Below, piece by piece: positions 1 to 8,871 of a stretch of 64,000 nt of DNA. This DNA is from Ponticaulis sp. Lineage in GTDB: Bacteria > Pseudomonadota > Alphaproteobacteria > Caulobacterales > Hyphomonadaceae. Location: positions 124,001 to 188,000 of the forward strand of contig NZLU01000067.1 in assembly GCA_002692725.1 (NCBI GenBank). The letters run 5' to 3'. Made by a program: the position numbers and the translations under genes. Within the stretch, counting starts at the first letter, position 1; each line of letters starts with the position of its first letter. The notes beneath the pieces are model-generated. The model ran no database searches and was not told the DNA's origin. It saw only the letters and a list, made by a program, of their open reading frames with translations.

Positions 1-241
1 TGCCAAACAGAACTTTGATCTGTGACAGCTCGGTTTCCATCTTGCTGAGGCGATATTCCATGCTCTCAGACTTTGAGGTCTGGCTATTAGCGCGCTTCCG
101 CAATTCGGCGACTTCAACGCCAAAGCGGGTCAGCATGGCATCCTGCGAGAGAAAGCCCATCTCCATGTCTCTGCGACACAGGCCGATATAGCCGATTTGC
201 AATAAGATGATCACTCCTGCGGCGACCAGCAACCATACCAT
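1..241 (-). CDS. partial hypothetical membrane protein with coiled coil (3' end outside window)
   Basis: The reading frame opens at 241 with an ATG preceded by a strong AGGAGGAGGG ribosome site and runs off the left edge, so only about 80 residues are visible. It starts with a hydrophobic segment (residues 2-21, MVWLLVAAGVIILLQIGYIG) that should be a single membrane anchor, followed by a charged stretch rich in Glu, Lys, Ser and Met with heptad-like spacing that looks like a coiled coil. No family is recognised. It is transcribed away from the zincin gene at 431, with about 190 bases between the two starts. Confidence 0.55.
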   Translation of the reverse strand, partial: MVWLLVAAGVIILLQIGYIGLCRRDMEMGFLSQDAMLTRFGVEVAELRKRANSQTSKSESMEYRLSKMETELSQIKVLFG

Positions 242-430
242 GAGAGAACCCTCCTCCTGAGCCTCCTAATTGCCTAAAATTCGTTAACAAACGCGTTCGC
301 AGGTGCGGCAAAACTTCTCGGTTTCGCGTAAAAATCCCGGGCGATCGCAATTAAATTCCGGCTGGGCTTGGAGCTGACGCGCGAACCTCCCAAATAGTGT
401 GGAAATATCGTCGCCACCAAAGCTTGAAAT

Positions 431-820
431 ATGTCCCAGCCAGACCTCGAAACCTTTCGCGACATGACTGAAACCGCCTGGGCCAACCTGCCTGAAAACT
501 ACCGAAAGGCGGCAGGCCGGGTTGTGCTTCACGTTCAGGATCTGGCGAGTGAAGACGTTTTGAGAGAGATGGACATATCGAACCCGATGCATTTATCCGG
601 TCTCTATCAGGGCGTCCCCCTGACCCATGACAGCGTCAGCTTTCCCTACCCGGACTCGGCGCGGATCTTCCTTTATCGCAAGCCCATTCTGGCTGAAGCT
701 CAGGCCCGGCCCGATGTCAGCCTGGAAGAGCTGATCGCCCATGTTCTGATCCATGAACTGGGCCATCATTTCGGCTATTCAGATGATGAAATGCATCATC
801 TGACCGGCGAAGATCACTGA
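431..820 (+). CDS. metallopeptidase family protein (zincin, DUF1025-like)
   Basis: A 129-residue protein with a clear zincin signature HExxHxxGxxD: H108, E109, H112, G115 and D118. Short bacterial proteins of this design (the zincin_1 / DUF1025 family) are compact predicted zinc metallopeptidases of cytoplasmic location with unknown substrates. Length and the position of the motif near the C-terminus fit that family. There is no signal peptide. The stop overlaps the stop of the convergent S9 peptidase gene by seven bases. Family assignment is from the motif and size; activity is inferred. Confidence 0.85.
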   Translation: MSQPDLETFRDMTETAWANLPENYRKAAGRVVLHVQDLASEDVLREMDISNPMHLSGLYQGVPLTHDSVSFPYPDSARIFLYRKPILAEAQARPDVSLEELIAHVLIHELGHHFGYSDDEMHHLTGEDH

Positions 821-2772
821 AGCGGCAGATATCGCGTCAACCAGTCCAGACTTTCGCTAAGCACAGTCTGACGGGCATCACGCGACCCCAGATAATGGTC
901 CTCGCCCTCCATGCTCACCAGTTTGAAATCGCTGCGGCCGTCCATAACCCGCGCCAGAGCGCTGGACTGAACATAATCCACCGTGGTGTCTTCCCGGCCA
1001 TGGATCAGCAGCACAGGCGAGCGAATTTCTGCGGCCCGGTCGCGCGGCGTAATGGCCTGGGCGTCGTCATCGGACGAGAACCGCGTCACGCCCATATACT
1101 CCTCCCAGTAAGAAAAATAATCACTGCCGGTCGGCGCATTTCGAATGAGCGAAAGCGGGTCGCTCACGCCGTTCACTGAAATAGCGCAGGCGACCTCCTC
1201 ACCGCCAAGGATAGCGCCCTGAAGCGCCGCATAACCACCATAGCTGGCACCCACAATGCAATACCCGCCCTCCCGGGCAATGCCTTGCTCGACAGCCCAT
1301 TGGGCACCCTCGAGACTGTCGGTGATCATCTTGCCGCCGAACTCGCCAAATCCCGCATTCCGGAAGGATTGCCCAAAGCCATAAGAGCCACGGAAGTTTG
1401 GCTGCAGCACAGCATAGCCTGCCGCCGCATAAGATTGTGCCCACCATTCGAAACTTGCCAGATCGCGCGCTTCTGGCCCGCCATGTGGCATCAACACTAA
1501 GGGAAACGGCCCGTCCTCACGTGTTTTGCCAGGCGGCAGCGTCAGATAGCCCGGAATCTCCAACCCATCACTGGCGGTGTACTGAACTGGCTCGACCGTC
1601 CCCAGCATGGTTTGGGAAAGCTGCGGCGCGGCTTCCGCCAGAGGGGACACGTTCGGCCCCTCAGTTTCGAACAAATAATAGGCAGACGGCTTACCCTCAG
1701 ACTGCACGGCGATCGTCATCATGGTCTTGTCGCTCGTCCAGCTGGTGATCAGTACGTTCTGATCCGGAAAAACGAGCTTGAGTTCCTCGTGCCAGGATTT
1801 GAAAACCGGGTCGATAAACAGCTGACGCGGCAAATCATCGGCATAAGCAATTCCGACCATCCGGTCATTTGTTTCATCCTTGATCGGACTGACATTGCCG
1901 AGCGTCTGACCATCGATTTCAACCGCACTTATCGCGCCATCCTCAAGCGATATCTGCTTCAGACCGTAATCATCATTGGTGTCGGCCCAGGCCAGCAAAG
2001 CCTCCCCATCCGGACTGAACCCGACAATCGAGTAAGGATAGCGATCATGCCCACTCGACTCGATCAGCGTTTTACGTCGGCCATCTTTCAGTGTGTATTT
2101 TCCGGTGCGATTATCCCAGACAACCGTCGCGGCAACGTCGCCATTCGGATAGAAATAGATGTCATCAAGTTCGGTTGTCGCATTCAGCCGGCTGTTCCGT
2201 GTCGCCTGGCTTTGATTCCCATATGTCTCTTCATGGCGGGCACTGCCCTTATTGAGGTCGACCTTCCAGGTCGAACGCTCATACCAGAGCATCATGAGAA
2301 TTTTGTCCTCATCCTCAGGAAGGGCGGCGACCATCAGGTCGCCCTGTGTTGTATTCCGCGCTTCTTTGTTGAACAGGATCTCCGAATTGCCTGTCTCGAC
2401 ATTGAACGAGATCATCCGGTCAAAGCGATAATCCTGCAATCCCGAACTCGTTTGGATTGTGTCGAACAGATTGACCCGGATCAGCATATGCTTCGGGCTG
2501 ATCCAGAAGAAATCTGTCAGCCGCGCATTGTCCGGAATTTGAAAGAGTTTTGGCTGCCCGCCTTCAGTCAGTGAATAAATGCACACAGCAGGCGGCCCGA
2601 GCGGCGCACAGCCAATCGCCACATAATCACCCTCGGTCGAAACCTCGGCCCCCCACGCCTGATCGGCCTGTCCATAAAGCTCCACAATATCCGTAGTGTT
2701 CAGGGATTGCGCATTCGCCATCATGGACCATGCAGCCAACCCCAAAGCTGCAATCGCTGAACTCAAACGCAT
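814..2772 (-). CDS. secreted S9 family prolyl oligopeptidase-like peptidase
   Basis: The ATG at 2772 is chosen over a GTG at 2778 because GGAG lies seven bases before it. The 652-residue product starts with a signal peptide ending near ANA-QS, so it is exported to the periplasm. The first two thirds look like a beta-propeller; the C-terminal third is an alpha/beta hydrolase with the catalytic serine in GASYGGY (S510), aspartate in GREDTT (D595) and histidine in GEDHY (H626). This is the order expected of dipeptidyl- or acylaminoacyl-peptidase-like S9 enzymes, which cleave short peptides. It stands alone and converges on the zincin gene. Confidence 0.9.
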   Translation of the reverse strand: MRLSSAIAALGLAAWSMMANAQSLNTTDIVELYGQADQAWGAEVSTEGDYVAIGCAPLGPPAVCIYSLTEGGQPKLFQIPDNARLTDFFWISPKHMLIRVNLFDTIQTSSGLQDYRFDRMISFNVETGNSEILFNKEARNTTQGDLMVAALPEDEDKILMMLWYERSTWKVDLNKGSARHEETYGNQSQATRNSRLNATTELDDIYFYPNGDVAATVVWDNRTGKYTLKDGRRKTLIESSGHDRYPYSIVGFSPDGEALLAWADTNDDYGLKQISLEDGAISAVEIDGQTLGNVSPIKDETNDRMVGIAYADDLPRQLFIDPVFKSWHEELKLVFPDQNVLITSWTSDKTMMTIAVQSEGKPSAYYLFETEGPNVSPLAEAAPQLSQTMLGTVEPVQYTASDGLEIPGYLTLPPGKTREDGPFPLVLMPHGGPEARDLASFEWWAQSYAAAGYAVLQPNFRGSYGFGQSFRNAGFGEFGGKMITDSLEGAQWAVEQGIAREGGYCIVGASYGGYAALQGAILGGEEVACAISVNGVSDPLSLIRNAPTGSDYFSYWEEYMGVTRFSSDDDAQAITPRDRAAEIRSPVLLIHGREDTTVDYVQSSALARVMDGRSDFKLVSMEGEDHYLGSRDARQTVLSESLDWLTRYLPLQ

Positions 2773-2867
2773 TCTCACACTCCAACTGTCTGCCCACGTT
2801 CAGTTAGAGTACAAAATTGTGAGTTCAGACAAGGGCTAAATTCAGCTTGTGATCGATACCACCTGAT

Positions 2868-4415
2868 CTACGAACCACCTTTCCAAGTGGTTTTGTAGAG
2901 ATCAAACCTCCGGTCACGGAGATTTTGGACCGACCCCTCCGCACGCGCCCAGGAGAGATCAGTCAGGTCGAGGTCACACATCGTGACGGTTTCAACATTC
3001 TCGCTTGCCTCCGCGGCGATCCCGTCCCGCGCAAAGGGCAGATCGCTCGGCGTAAAGATGGCGGACTGCGCGTATTGCACGTCCATGTTTTCAACGCCGG
3101 GAAGATTGCCGCAATTGCCGGAAATCACGACATAGCACTGGTTCTCGATCGCCCGCGCCTGGCAACAATACCGGACACGGAGATAGCCCTGACGCGAATC
3201 CGTACAGAAAGGCACGAACAGGATTTTCGCGCCCTCATCTGCCAGCTTGCGCGCCAGTTCCGGAAATTCGGAATCATAGCAGATCATCACGCCGATCGGC
3301 CCGCAATCGGTCAGGATGGTCTGAGTGTCATCGCCGCCCTTAATGCCCCACCAGCTACGTTCGTCCGGGGTCGGATGAAGCTTTTCCTGTGCGTGCACGG
3401 ATCCATCACGCAGGAAGACATACGCCACATTCTGAATGTCGCCATCATCGGTGATGGTCGGGTGAGACCCACCGATAATGTTGATGTTATAGCCAATAGC
3501 GAGCTCGCGCATTTCTTCGACAAAGCGCGGGGTGTGGCGCGTCAGGGATTCAATCGCCTCAACCGCCGAGAGGCGCTTTTCTTCAAAGGCTAGCAGAGAC
3601 AGCGTGAACAGCTCAGGGAAGACCACGAAATCGCTGCGATAGTCTGCGGCCACATCGACGAAATATTCGACATTGCCCATGAATTCTTCGAAGCTCTTCA
3701 CAGCCCGCTGCTGGAACTGAACGGTCGCAATCCGCACGGCCTCTTTCTGCCAATGGCCGGGGCGTTTCGGGTCCTTGTCTGCCGCATACGGGTTGCGCCA
3801 GACCATATGCGTGGCGTGCCCGCCCGATTGTTTGTCCGTTGGCGCATAGCTGCGCAGAATACCGATACACTCAAAGCCCTGTTTCAGATGAAAACTGACC
3901 GTCGGGTCGGTAATTTTCTTTTGCTCGACAGCCGACACATAATCCATCGGATCAGGATAGGAGCGCTTGCGACGAGCCCAGCCCGGAATACGTCCACCAA
4001 AGACAATGCCCTTAATGTCTTCGCTTTCGCACAGCGCCTGACGCGCATCATAAAGCCGCTGGCCGATCCGCAAACGACGGCGATTGGGATCGACACAGAC
4101 CTCCATACCATAAAGCCATTTGCCCTTGGGGCTGTGTCGCGCCGCATAGCCAACACCGGTGATATCGTCCCAGGTATGCTGAGCCATGGCGAGCCGTTCG
4201 GATATCCGGAAACTCGCCGCATAGCCGACCACTTCGCCATCGTATTCCACAACGAACTGGCCCGCCGGATATTTGGTGATCTGCCCCTGGATCATGCCGG
4301 GCGTATAGGGTGGCTCATCCTTGTAAACGCGCCCCGTCAAAGCGACGATACCCGGGATATCGCTCAGACTGGCATTACGGACGGTGACGGATCGGGTACG
4401 GCGCTCATAAGTCAT
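2868..4415 (-). CDS. bifunctional GNAT acetyltransferase / carbon-nitrogen hydrolase
   Basis: A 515-residue fusion. Residues 1-210 form a GNAT N-acetyltransferase-like domain (acetyl-CoA motif around RRRLRIGQRLY); residues about 225-515 form a nitrilase-superfamily hydrolase with the triad E268 (FPELF), K345 (EKLHP) and C379 (MICYDSEFPE). Such fusions are known in proteobacteria, where the hydrolase part resembles amidases acting on small amides; the true substrate is unknown. The frame stays open upstream to 4631, but that would overlap arsC; ATG at 4415 begins just before the conserved GNAT part, so it is preferred although its ribosome site is weak. Confidence 0.88.
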   Translation of the reverse strand: MTYERRTRSVTVRNASLSDIPGIVALTGRVYKDEPPYTPGMIQGQITKYPAGQFVVEYDGEVVGYAASFRISERLAMAQHTWDDITGVGYAARHSPKGKWLYGMEVCVDPNRRRLRIGQRLYDARQALCESEDIKGIVFGGRIPGWARRKRSYPDPMDYVSAVEQKKITDPTVSFHLKQGFECIGILRSYAPTDKQSGGHATHMVWRNPYAADKDPKRPGHWQKEAVRIATVQFQQRAVKSFEEFMGNVEYFVDVAADYRSDFVVFPELFTLSLLAFEEKRLSAVEAIESLTRHTPRFVEEMRELAIGYNINIIGGSHPTITDDGDIQNVAYVFLRDGSVHAQEKLHPTPDERSWWGIKGGDDTQTILTDCGPIGVMICYDSEFPELARKLADEGAKILFVPFCTDSRQGYLRVRYCCQARAIENQCYVVISGNCGNLPGVENMDVQYAQSAIFTPSDLPFARDGIAAEASENVETVTMCDLDLTDLSWARAEGSVQNLRDRRFDLYKTTWKGGS

Positions 4416-4610
4416 GTCTGCGGTATTGCCCCTGATTGCATACAGGTTCAAGCGCGAAACACGCCCCATCGTTCCGCAAGTGAGAGAAGCTGACGTCTTT
4501 TGCAGACTGTCCCGCAACAGGTCAGTGCGGGCGGCCTTGAGACTTGAATTATCGATTATATCCCGGCAAGGAATGGCCATTCCATTCTGATTAAACCGGG
4601 ACACGACGCC

Positions 4611-4958
4611 ATGACCTACACGCTCATTCACAATCCCTCCTGCTCGACCTCACGGAATGGTCTCGCCCTGCTACAGGAAAAGGGTGTCGAAGTGAGCGTG
4701 CGCAAATACATGAATGTCTCTGAAGCGCTTACGGAGGATGAGCTTCGCGACATCGCCAAAAAGCTCGGCGCATCCTCCCCGCGCGAGTTTCTACGCGACA
4801 AGGATGCGAAAAAGTTCGACCTGCCTGAAAGCGCCAGCGATGATGAAGTCTATGCCGCAATGGTCGATAATCCCCGTCTCATTCAGCGCCCCATAGGCAT
4901 TAAGGGAGATAAGGCGGCGCTTGGACGCCCAATCGACAATCTTCTGGACATTCTCTGA
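4611..4958 (+). CDS. arsC: arsenate reductase, glutaredoxin-dependent ArsC/Spx-like fold
   Basis: The 115-residue protein has the ArsC N-terminus IHNPSCSTSRN with the catalytic cysteine at C11, and the conserved C-terminal segment RLIQRPIGIKGDKAALGRP that carries the oxyanion-binding arginines. Length matches glutaredoxin-coupled arsenate reductases, which reduce arsenate to arsenite in the cytoplasm. No arsenite exporter or ArsR lies nearby, so it may be an isolated housekeeping copy rather than part of an ars operon. It is transcribed divergently from the GNAT-hydrolase gene about 195 bases away. Confidence 0.9.
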   Translation: MTYTLIHNPSCSTSRNGLALLQEKGVEVSVRKYMNVSEALTEDELRDIAKKLGASSPREFLRDKDAKKFDLPESASDDEVYAAMVDNPRLIQRPIGIKGDKAALGRPIDNLLDIL

Positions 4959-5046
4959 GATCACGACGCGGTTCGCCCGGATGTGAAGTCGGCTTGACCA
5001 ACTCCTGTGATAAAGCAGTCTTCGATGGGGGTGAGGAGCATCCAAT

Positions 5047-6333
5047 ATGTTGATGAGTATCCTGAAATGGCTGTTTCTGGCCCTGCTTGCTGCGATTTCT
5101 CTGATGGTGGTGGGCTGCTCAACTGTGGGCCTGCCACATGTCAGCTATCGACCCGTTGAGACATCGGCCTCTCCTGATCTGCTCGCCGCCATAGACGGCT
5201 ACTCAGAAGTCACAACCGCCGAACAATGGACGACTGAACGCGCGCCCTATTGGCTCAACGTGCTGAAAAACAATATTTATGGCACCATCCCCGAGCCCAT
5301 CACCGCAGAGACCCTATCGCGTGATGTCATCGCAACCGACTTGTTCGAGGGTGCAGCCAGTCTGATTGAGGTTCAGCTCAAGCTGACCATTCATGACAGA
5401 GACTATGTCCAGGACGTGCATTTCGTCGTGCCGAACACCAAGGGCCCACATCCTGTTATTCTGGGTGCCGGGTCCTGCCCGAACGATGTCACGCTGCCTT
5501 TTGCCGGGATCGAGCCGCGTCCCGACATCGCCTTTCCAGGCTATTGCGGAATGAATGGGGGCTGGCAGAAGAGCCTCGCCCATTTCGTCTTCGGTCGGTA
5601 TATCGAGACACCTCCATTGGAAGAGATCATCGCCGCAGGCTTTGCATTCGGCGCGTATTATCCCGGCATGATCGTTCCGGATTCCCGTGAAGCAGGATTA
5701 GCCGCCCTGTCTGAAATCAACAGCGATCTAACCGACGAACCTCCGGCAGCAGCCATAGGGATCTGGGCCTGGGTCACGAACCGAATTGTTGATCATATCG
5801 AAAACGATCCCGCCCTGGATGCGCAGCGCATTATCACCTTTGGTCACTCGCGGACGGCCAAATCGGCATTGCTTGCAGGCGCAATCGACGCCCGGATTGC
5901 AGGCGTTATCTCACACCAGTCGGGAACAGGCGGCGCCGCTTTGCAAAAAAATGATATCGGGGAATCGATTGAGCAGATCACCGGCTCATACCCGCACTGG
6001 TTCACGCCTGCCTATGCCAGTTATGCTGAGAAACAAGCCAGTCTTCCTGTCGACCAGCATGCGCTGATTGCCCTCATGGCGCCACGCGCGCTTCTGCTTG
6101 GCAACTCCGCGCGCGATCAATGGGCCGACCCGCAAGGCAGCTTCGCGGCCGCGAGGGCAGCGAGCCCGGTTTATAAGCTCTTGGGAGCGCCTGGCTTCGA
6201 CGCCGTCAATCTTAAGGACTTCCAACCGGACGCCCCCCTGGCCTTTCAGTTCCGCGAAGGAACCCACGGCATCACACCTGAGGATTGGGGACCGTTTCTT
6301 GAATGGCTGACCGCACAATTCGGGGAGAAATAG
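5047..6333 (+). CDS. glucuronoyl esterase-like (CE15-type) lipoprotein
   Basis: A 428-residue protein with a signal peptide ending in the lipobox MVVGC (C24), so it is probably a lipid-anchored periplasmic or outer-membrane protein. The serine hydrolase nucleophile sits in GHSRTAK (S268, with R269 and K272), a signature of CE15 glucuronoyl esterases and their bacterial relatives, and a candidate catalytic histidine is in REGTHG (H407). These enzymes cut esters between lignin alcohols and glucuronoxylan, but bacterial members vary. A GAGGAG ribosome site supports the start at 5047. No other xylan gene is adjacent. Confidence 0.75.
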   Translation: MLMSILKWLFLALLAAISLMVVGCSTVGLPHVSYRPVETSASPDLLAAIDGYSEVTTAEQWTTERAPYWLNVLKNNIYGTIPEPITAETLSRDVIATDLFEGAASLIEVQLKLTIHDRDYVQDVHFVVPNTKGPHPVILGAGSCPNDVTLPFAGIEPRPDIAFPGYCGMNGGWQKSLAHFVFGRYIETPPLEEIIAAGFAFGAYYPGMIVPDSREAGLAALSEINSDLTDEPPAAAIGIWAWVTNRIVDHIENDPALDAQRIITFGHSRTAKSALLAGAIDARIAGVISHQSGTGGAALQKNDIGESIEQITGSYPHWFTPAYASYAEKQASLPVDQHALIALMAPRALLLGNSARDQWADPQGSFAAARAASPVYKLLGAPGFDAVNLKDFQPDAPLAFQFREGTHGITPEDWGPFLEWLTAQFGEK

Positions 6334-6352
6334 AGGGGCATCTCTGCCCCTC
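6333..6352. terminator. hairpin between convergent genes
   Basis: A perfect 7-base-pair stem (GAGGGGC / GCCCCTC, loop atctct) fills the gap between the esterase stop and the stop of the convergent TonB receptor. There is no run of T on either side, so it may be a weak bidirectional terminator or only a transcript end stabiliser. Confidence 0.4.
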
Positions 6353-6360
6353 ATATTAGA

Positions 6361-8577
6361 TTAGAACTTTGCTGAGAGACCGACCCGCACGTTTCGGCCC
6401 GGCGCTGGCAGCTGATCTTTCAGCACGGACGTCGCATAGCGGATTTCCTCATCCGTGATGTTCCGTCCCTGAACGAAGAGACGTGCCTGCCCCAGCTGCG
6501 GGATAAACTCCGCCAGGTCCAGACCGGCAGAAACGTTCAGCATCTCGTAGCCATCAGTCTCCAGAACACCCACGCCCGGATCATTTTGTTGCTGGGCGAT
6601 CGTCACACCGATCCCCGCGTCGAAAATACCCCAATCGGCTGTAACATCCGTGTTGAACGTAACAGGCGGAATGTATGGCACCCGACCGCCGCCATCGAGT
6701 TTGGCTTCGACCAGGTCGATTCCGGCATCCAGGGTCCAGTCCGCGCCGAGCGCGCCGGACGGCATATCGAGCGAACCGTAAAGTTCACCACCGAAGAAAT
6801 CGGCATCTTCCTGAACAAACAGGAAGACCGGCAGCTCATCGACCTCATCGGTCAGCTCACCGTCATGCATGGTCATGCCAGGTGTCAGATAAGTGAAATT
6901 CGAGAAATCCGTTCGGAACACATTGACGCCAAGCCGAAGGTTATCGCCGGTCCAGCGGGCGGTTGCCTCAAGGTTCACACCCTTTTCGACATCGAGGTCC
7001 CGATTGCCCACTTCATACTGATCAGTGGCAAGGTGGGCCCCATCGGCGAACAATTCGCTCTCATTCGGAGCCCGGTCGGTGACTGACGCTTGCAGACCGA
7101 TAAACACGCCATTCTCAAAATGTCTGTGGACGCCGAAAGAGCCACTGAAAAGACTGAATTCCTGTGTACCGAAATTAATATTGTCATAGTCGACGGATTC
7201 CAGCCTCACCCCGCCTTCAACGCCAAATCCACTCTCCCATTCACGAGCCTCATAGAGGAAGGCACCGAAACTCTTCGTGTCTGTCGGCGTGATGAAGGCC
7301 TCTTCACCTTCGGCCCTGAATTCCTTGTCGACCGCCTGGATGCCAAGCGTGCCTAAGGCATCGCCAAAAGAGTGATCCAGCTCGACCCGGCCTTCAATAC
7401 CATCGGTGAAATACTGCGTGCCAATCTCACCCGGCCCTTCGAATTCGGCATGCTCATAGTCAGCTGATGTCAGCTTCAATTCGAGTGAGTCGAGAATGTC
7501 GTGATCAAAACGCCAGCCCGTCTGAACATCAACGCGGACCTGCTCCAGCCCGATATAGGCCTCCTCAATCAACTCTTCTTCATGCGCATGATCGTCATGA
7601 TCATCCTCGGCAAGCAGAAGCGATTTCTCGTCGTCATGATGCTCATTATGGTCCTCGTCTCCATGATCGTGCTCATGCGAATGGCCCGGCAGACCGTAAT
7701 CGGAAATCTGGCGGCGCACTGCGACGCCGATGTAAGCCTTCTCGCCCACCCATGAGAGACCCGCTCCGATCGTATCGGTTTTCAGAAAGGAATTGTTGAG
7801 CAGATCACGGATTTCTTCGTCTTCATGGTCATGTTCGTCGTGATCGTGGTCATGATCATCATGGTCATCCTCGTCATCATCATGATCTCCGTGTTCATCT
7901 TCATCATGATCATCTTCCATCGCCCGAAGCCGGGAAGATTCTGCAAATCCCGGAATTTCATAATCATCAAAATCCCGATGCGAGGCAGTGAATTTAAGCA
8001 CGAAGTCACCAAAAACGACGCCGCCCTGCCCGGCAAACTCACTGCCTTCATTCACAGAGTTAAACGCGCCAAACCCCTGACCAGAGAGTGACTTGTCTGG
8101 CTTTTCCATCACCATCAAGCCGTCAATCACATTGACCACGCCACCAATAGCCTGACCTCCATAGGCCAGTGCCGCTGGTCCGCGAAGAATCTCGACCCGT
8201 TCAGCATCCAGTCCATCCGTGCCCGCCTGATGGTCCGGTGACGCCGCCGAGGCGTCGATCACACCCATGCCATTGGTCAGAACCAAAACCCGTTCTGCGC
8301 CCAGACCGCGCAAAACCGGACGGCTCGCACCCGCGCCAAAATAAGTGGTCGTCACACCCGGGCGTTTTGCCAGCGTATCACCCAAAGTTCCCTGCATGTC
8401 AGAAATCAGTTCAGCACGATCCAGCGCATCCACTTTGGAGATCAATTCCCCGGCCAGTTTTTCAGGGCCCGGCGCAGTGACAATGACTGACTCCCCTCTC
8501 AACTCTGTATCCTCGGATTGCGCGAAAGCGGCTCCCGCCATGAGTGGCAGACACAGAACGAGTTTGCGGTAAGACAT
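6361..8577 (-). CDS. TonB-dependent outer-membrane receptor with His/Asp-rich loop, probable zinc receptor
   Basis: A 738-residue protein with signal peptide (cleavage after AFAQ), an N-terminal plug (VIVTAPGPEKLAG..., GVTTTYFGAGASRPVLRG, GGVVNVIDG) and a beta-barrel ending in phenylalanine (LSAKF). Two extracellular-loop-like stretches are extremely rich in His, Asp and Glu: roughly residues 220-258 and 299-335. His-rich loops of this kind are known from ZnuD-type zinc receptors, so zinc uptake is the best guess; copper, nickel or haem cannot be excluded. A Zur-like operator lies upstream (8612-8624). The gene is not next to any ABC zinc transporter in this window. Confidence 0.88.
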   Translation of the reverse strand: MSYRKLVLCLPLMAGAAFAQSEDTELRGESVIVTAPGPEKLAGELISKVDALDRAELISDMQGTLGDTLAKRPGVTTTYFGAGASRPVLRGLGAERVLVLTNGMGVIDASAASPDHQAGTDGLDAERVEILRGPAALAYGGQAIGGVVNVIDGLMVMEKPDKSLSGQGFGAFNSVNEGSEFAGQGGVVFGDFVLKFTASHRDFDDYEIPGFAESSRLRAMEDDHDEDEHGDHDDDEDDHDDHDHDHDEHDHEDEEIRDLLNNSFLKTDTIGAGLSWVGEKAYIGVAVRRQISDYGLPGHSHEHDHGDEDHNEHHDDEKSLLLAEDDHDDHAHEEELIEEAYIGLEQVRVDVQTGWRFDHDILDSLELKLTSADYEHAEFEGPGEIGTQYFTDGIEGRVELDHSFGDALGTLGIQAVDKEFRAEGEEAFITPTDTKSFGAFLYEAREWESGFGVEGGVRLESVDYDNINFGTQEFSLFSGSFGVHRHFENGVFIGLQASVTDRAPNESELFADGAHLATDQYEVGNRDLDVEKGVNLEATARWTGDNLRLGVNVFRTDFSNFTYLTPGMTMHDGELTDEVDELPVFLFVQEDADFFGGELYGSLDMPSGALGADWTLDAGIDLVEAKLDGGGRVPYIPPVTFNTDVTADWGIFDAGIGVTIAQQQNDPGVGVLETDGYEMLNVSAGLDLAEFIPQLGQARLFVQGRNITDEEIRYATSVLKDQLPAPGRNVRVGLSAKF
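7560..7925 (-). repeat. His/Asp codon repeats inside the TonB receptor gene
   Basis: Dense CAT, GAT and GAC codons (seen on the + strand as repeated atcatgatc-like words) encode the two metal-ligand-rich loops. The low-complexity DNA is prone to length change between strains. Confidence 0.7.
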
Positions 8578-8589
8578 ACGACACCCCTT

Positions 8590-8607
8590 GTTACGATATA
8601 TCGCTAC
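8590..8607 (-). promoter_or_regulatory. second inverted repeat in receptor leader
   Basis: An imperfect palindrome with the perfect core CGATATATCG (8594-8603) lies between the Zur-like box and the receptor start codon. It could be a second operator half or part of the transcript start region; the protein that might bind is not known. Confidence 0.35.
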
Positions 8608-8611
8608 ATCG

Positions 8612-8624
8612 GTTATTAGATAAC
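8612..8624 (-). promoter_or_regulatory. Zur-like operator upstream of the TonB receptor
   Basis: GTTATTAGATAAC is a perfect 5+5 inverted repeat about 35 bases before the receptor start. It resembles alphaproteobacterial Zur operators of the general form TGTTATAWTATAACA (12 of 15 positions by eye). Together with the His-rich loops this suggests zinc-dependent repression, which remains an inference. Confidence 0.5.
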
Positions 8625-8750
8625 ATTTCGTCTGTCTATTGAAAATCCGGAGCCCGAGAAAGAAAATTTCCCTGAAATTGCCCTAATTGGCACCTTTACT
8701 CTCGAGGAAACTCACAGTATAGATCAAAGTTCTACTAACGGAGCATCTAT

Positions 8751-8840
8751 ATGGCAAAGAGCAAGCGACAATTTACGCCCTTGCTCCTCAATATTGAGGG
8801 GCAGTTAGTTATGCCTCTCATCGTGAGTTGTCATAACTAA
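8751..8840 (+). CDS. possible 29-residue leader peptide
   Basis: A short frame (MAKSKRQFTPLLLN...) opens with ATG eight bases after a CGGAG ribosome-like site and ends in TAA inside the right arm of the inverted repeat 8803-8842. It has four basic residues near its N-terminus and then a hydrophobic part. It sits in the structured leader before the PcfJ-like gene, so it could be a leader peptide or a chance frame. Nothing else supports translation. Confidence 0.25.
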   Translation: MAKSKRQFTPLLLNIEGQLVMPLIVSCHN

Positions 8841-8842
8841 CT
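8783..8842. repeat. palindrome plus 11-bp inverted repeat in the leader of the R-M locus
   Basis: First comes an 18-of-20 palindrome (8783-8802, core CCTCAATATTGAGG). Directly after it AGTTAGTTATG (8803-8813) is perfectly inverted as CATAACTAACT (8832-8842) around an 18-base loop that itself contains CTCA-TCG-TGAG. The arrangement could be operators for a dimeric regulator or a structured RNA. There is no T run for a classical terminator. Confidence 0.6.
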
Positions 8843-8871
8843 TTCGAAAATTAAACTGAAACAACCATCGG

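Noticed and set aside
285..300. CtrA-like half site near TTAAC at the left edge
   Set aside because: Only one half matches TTAA-N7-TTAA.
1612..2574. Long + strand open frame (320 codons)
   Set aside because: It lies entirely antisense within the S9 peptidase gene and shows no protein family pattern; a coding shadow of a GC-rich gene.
2925..4493. Two + strand frames opposite the GNAT-hydrolase gene
   Set aside because: Both are shadows; the minus strand carries complete GNAT and nitrilase motifs.
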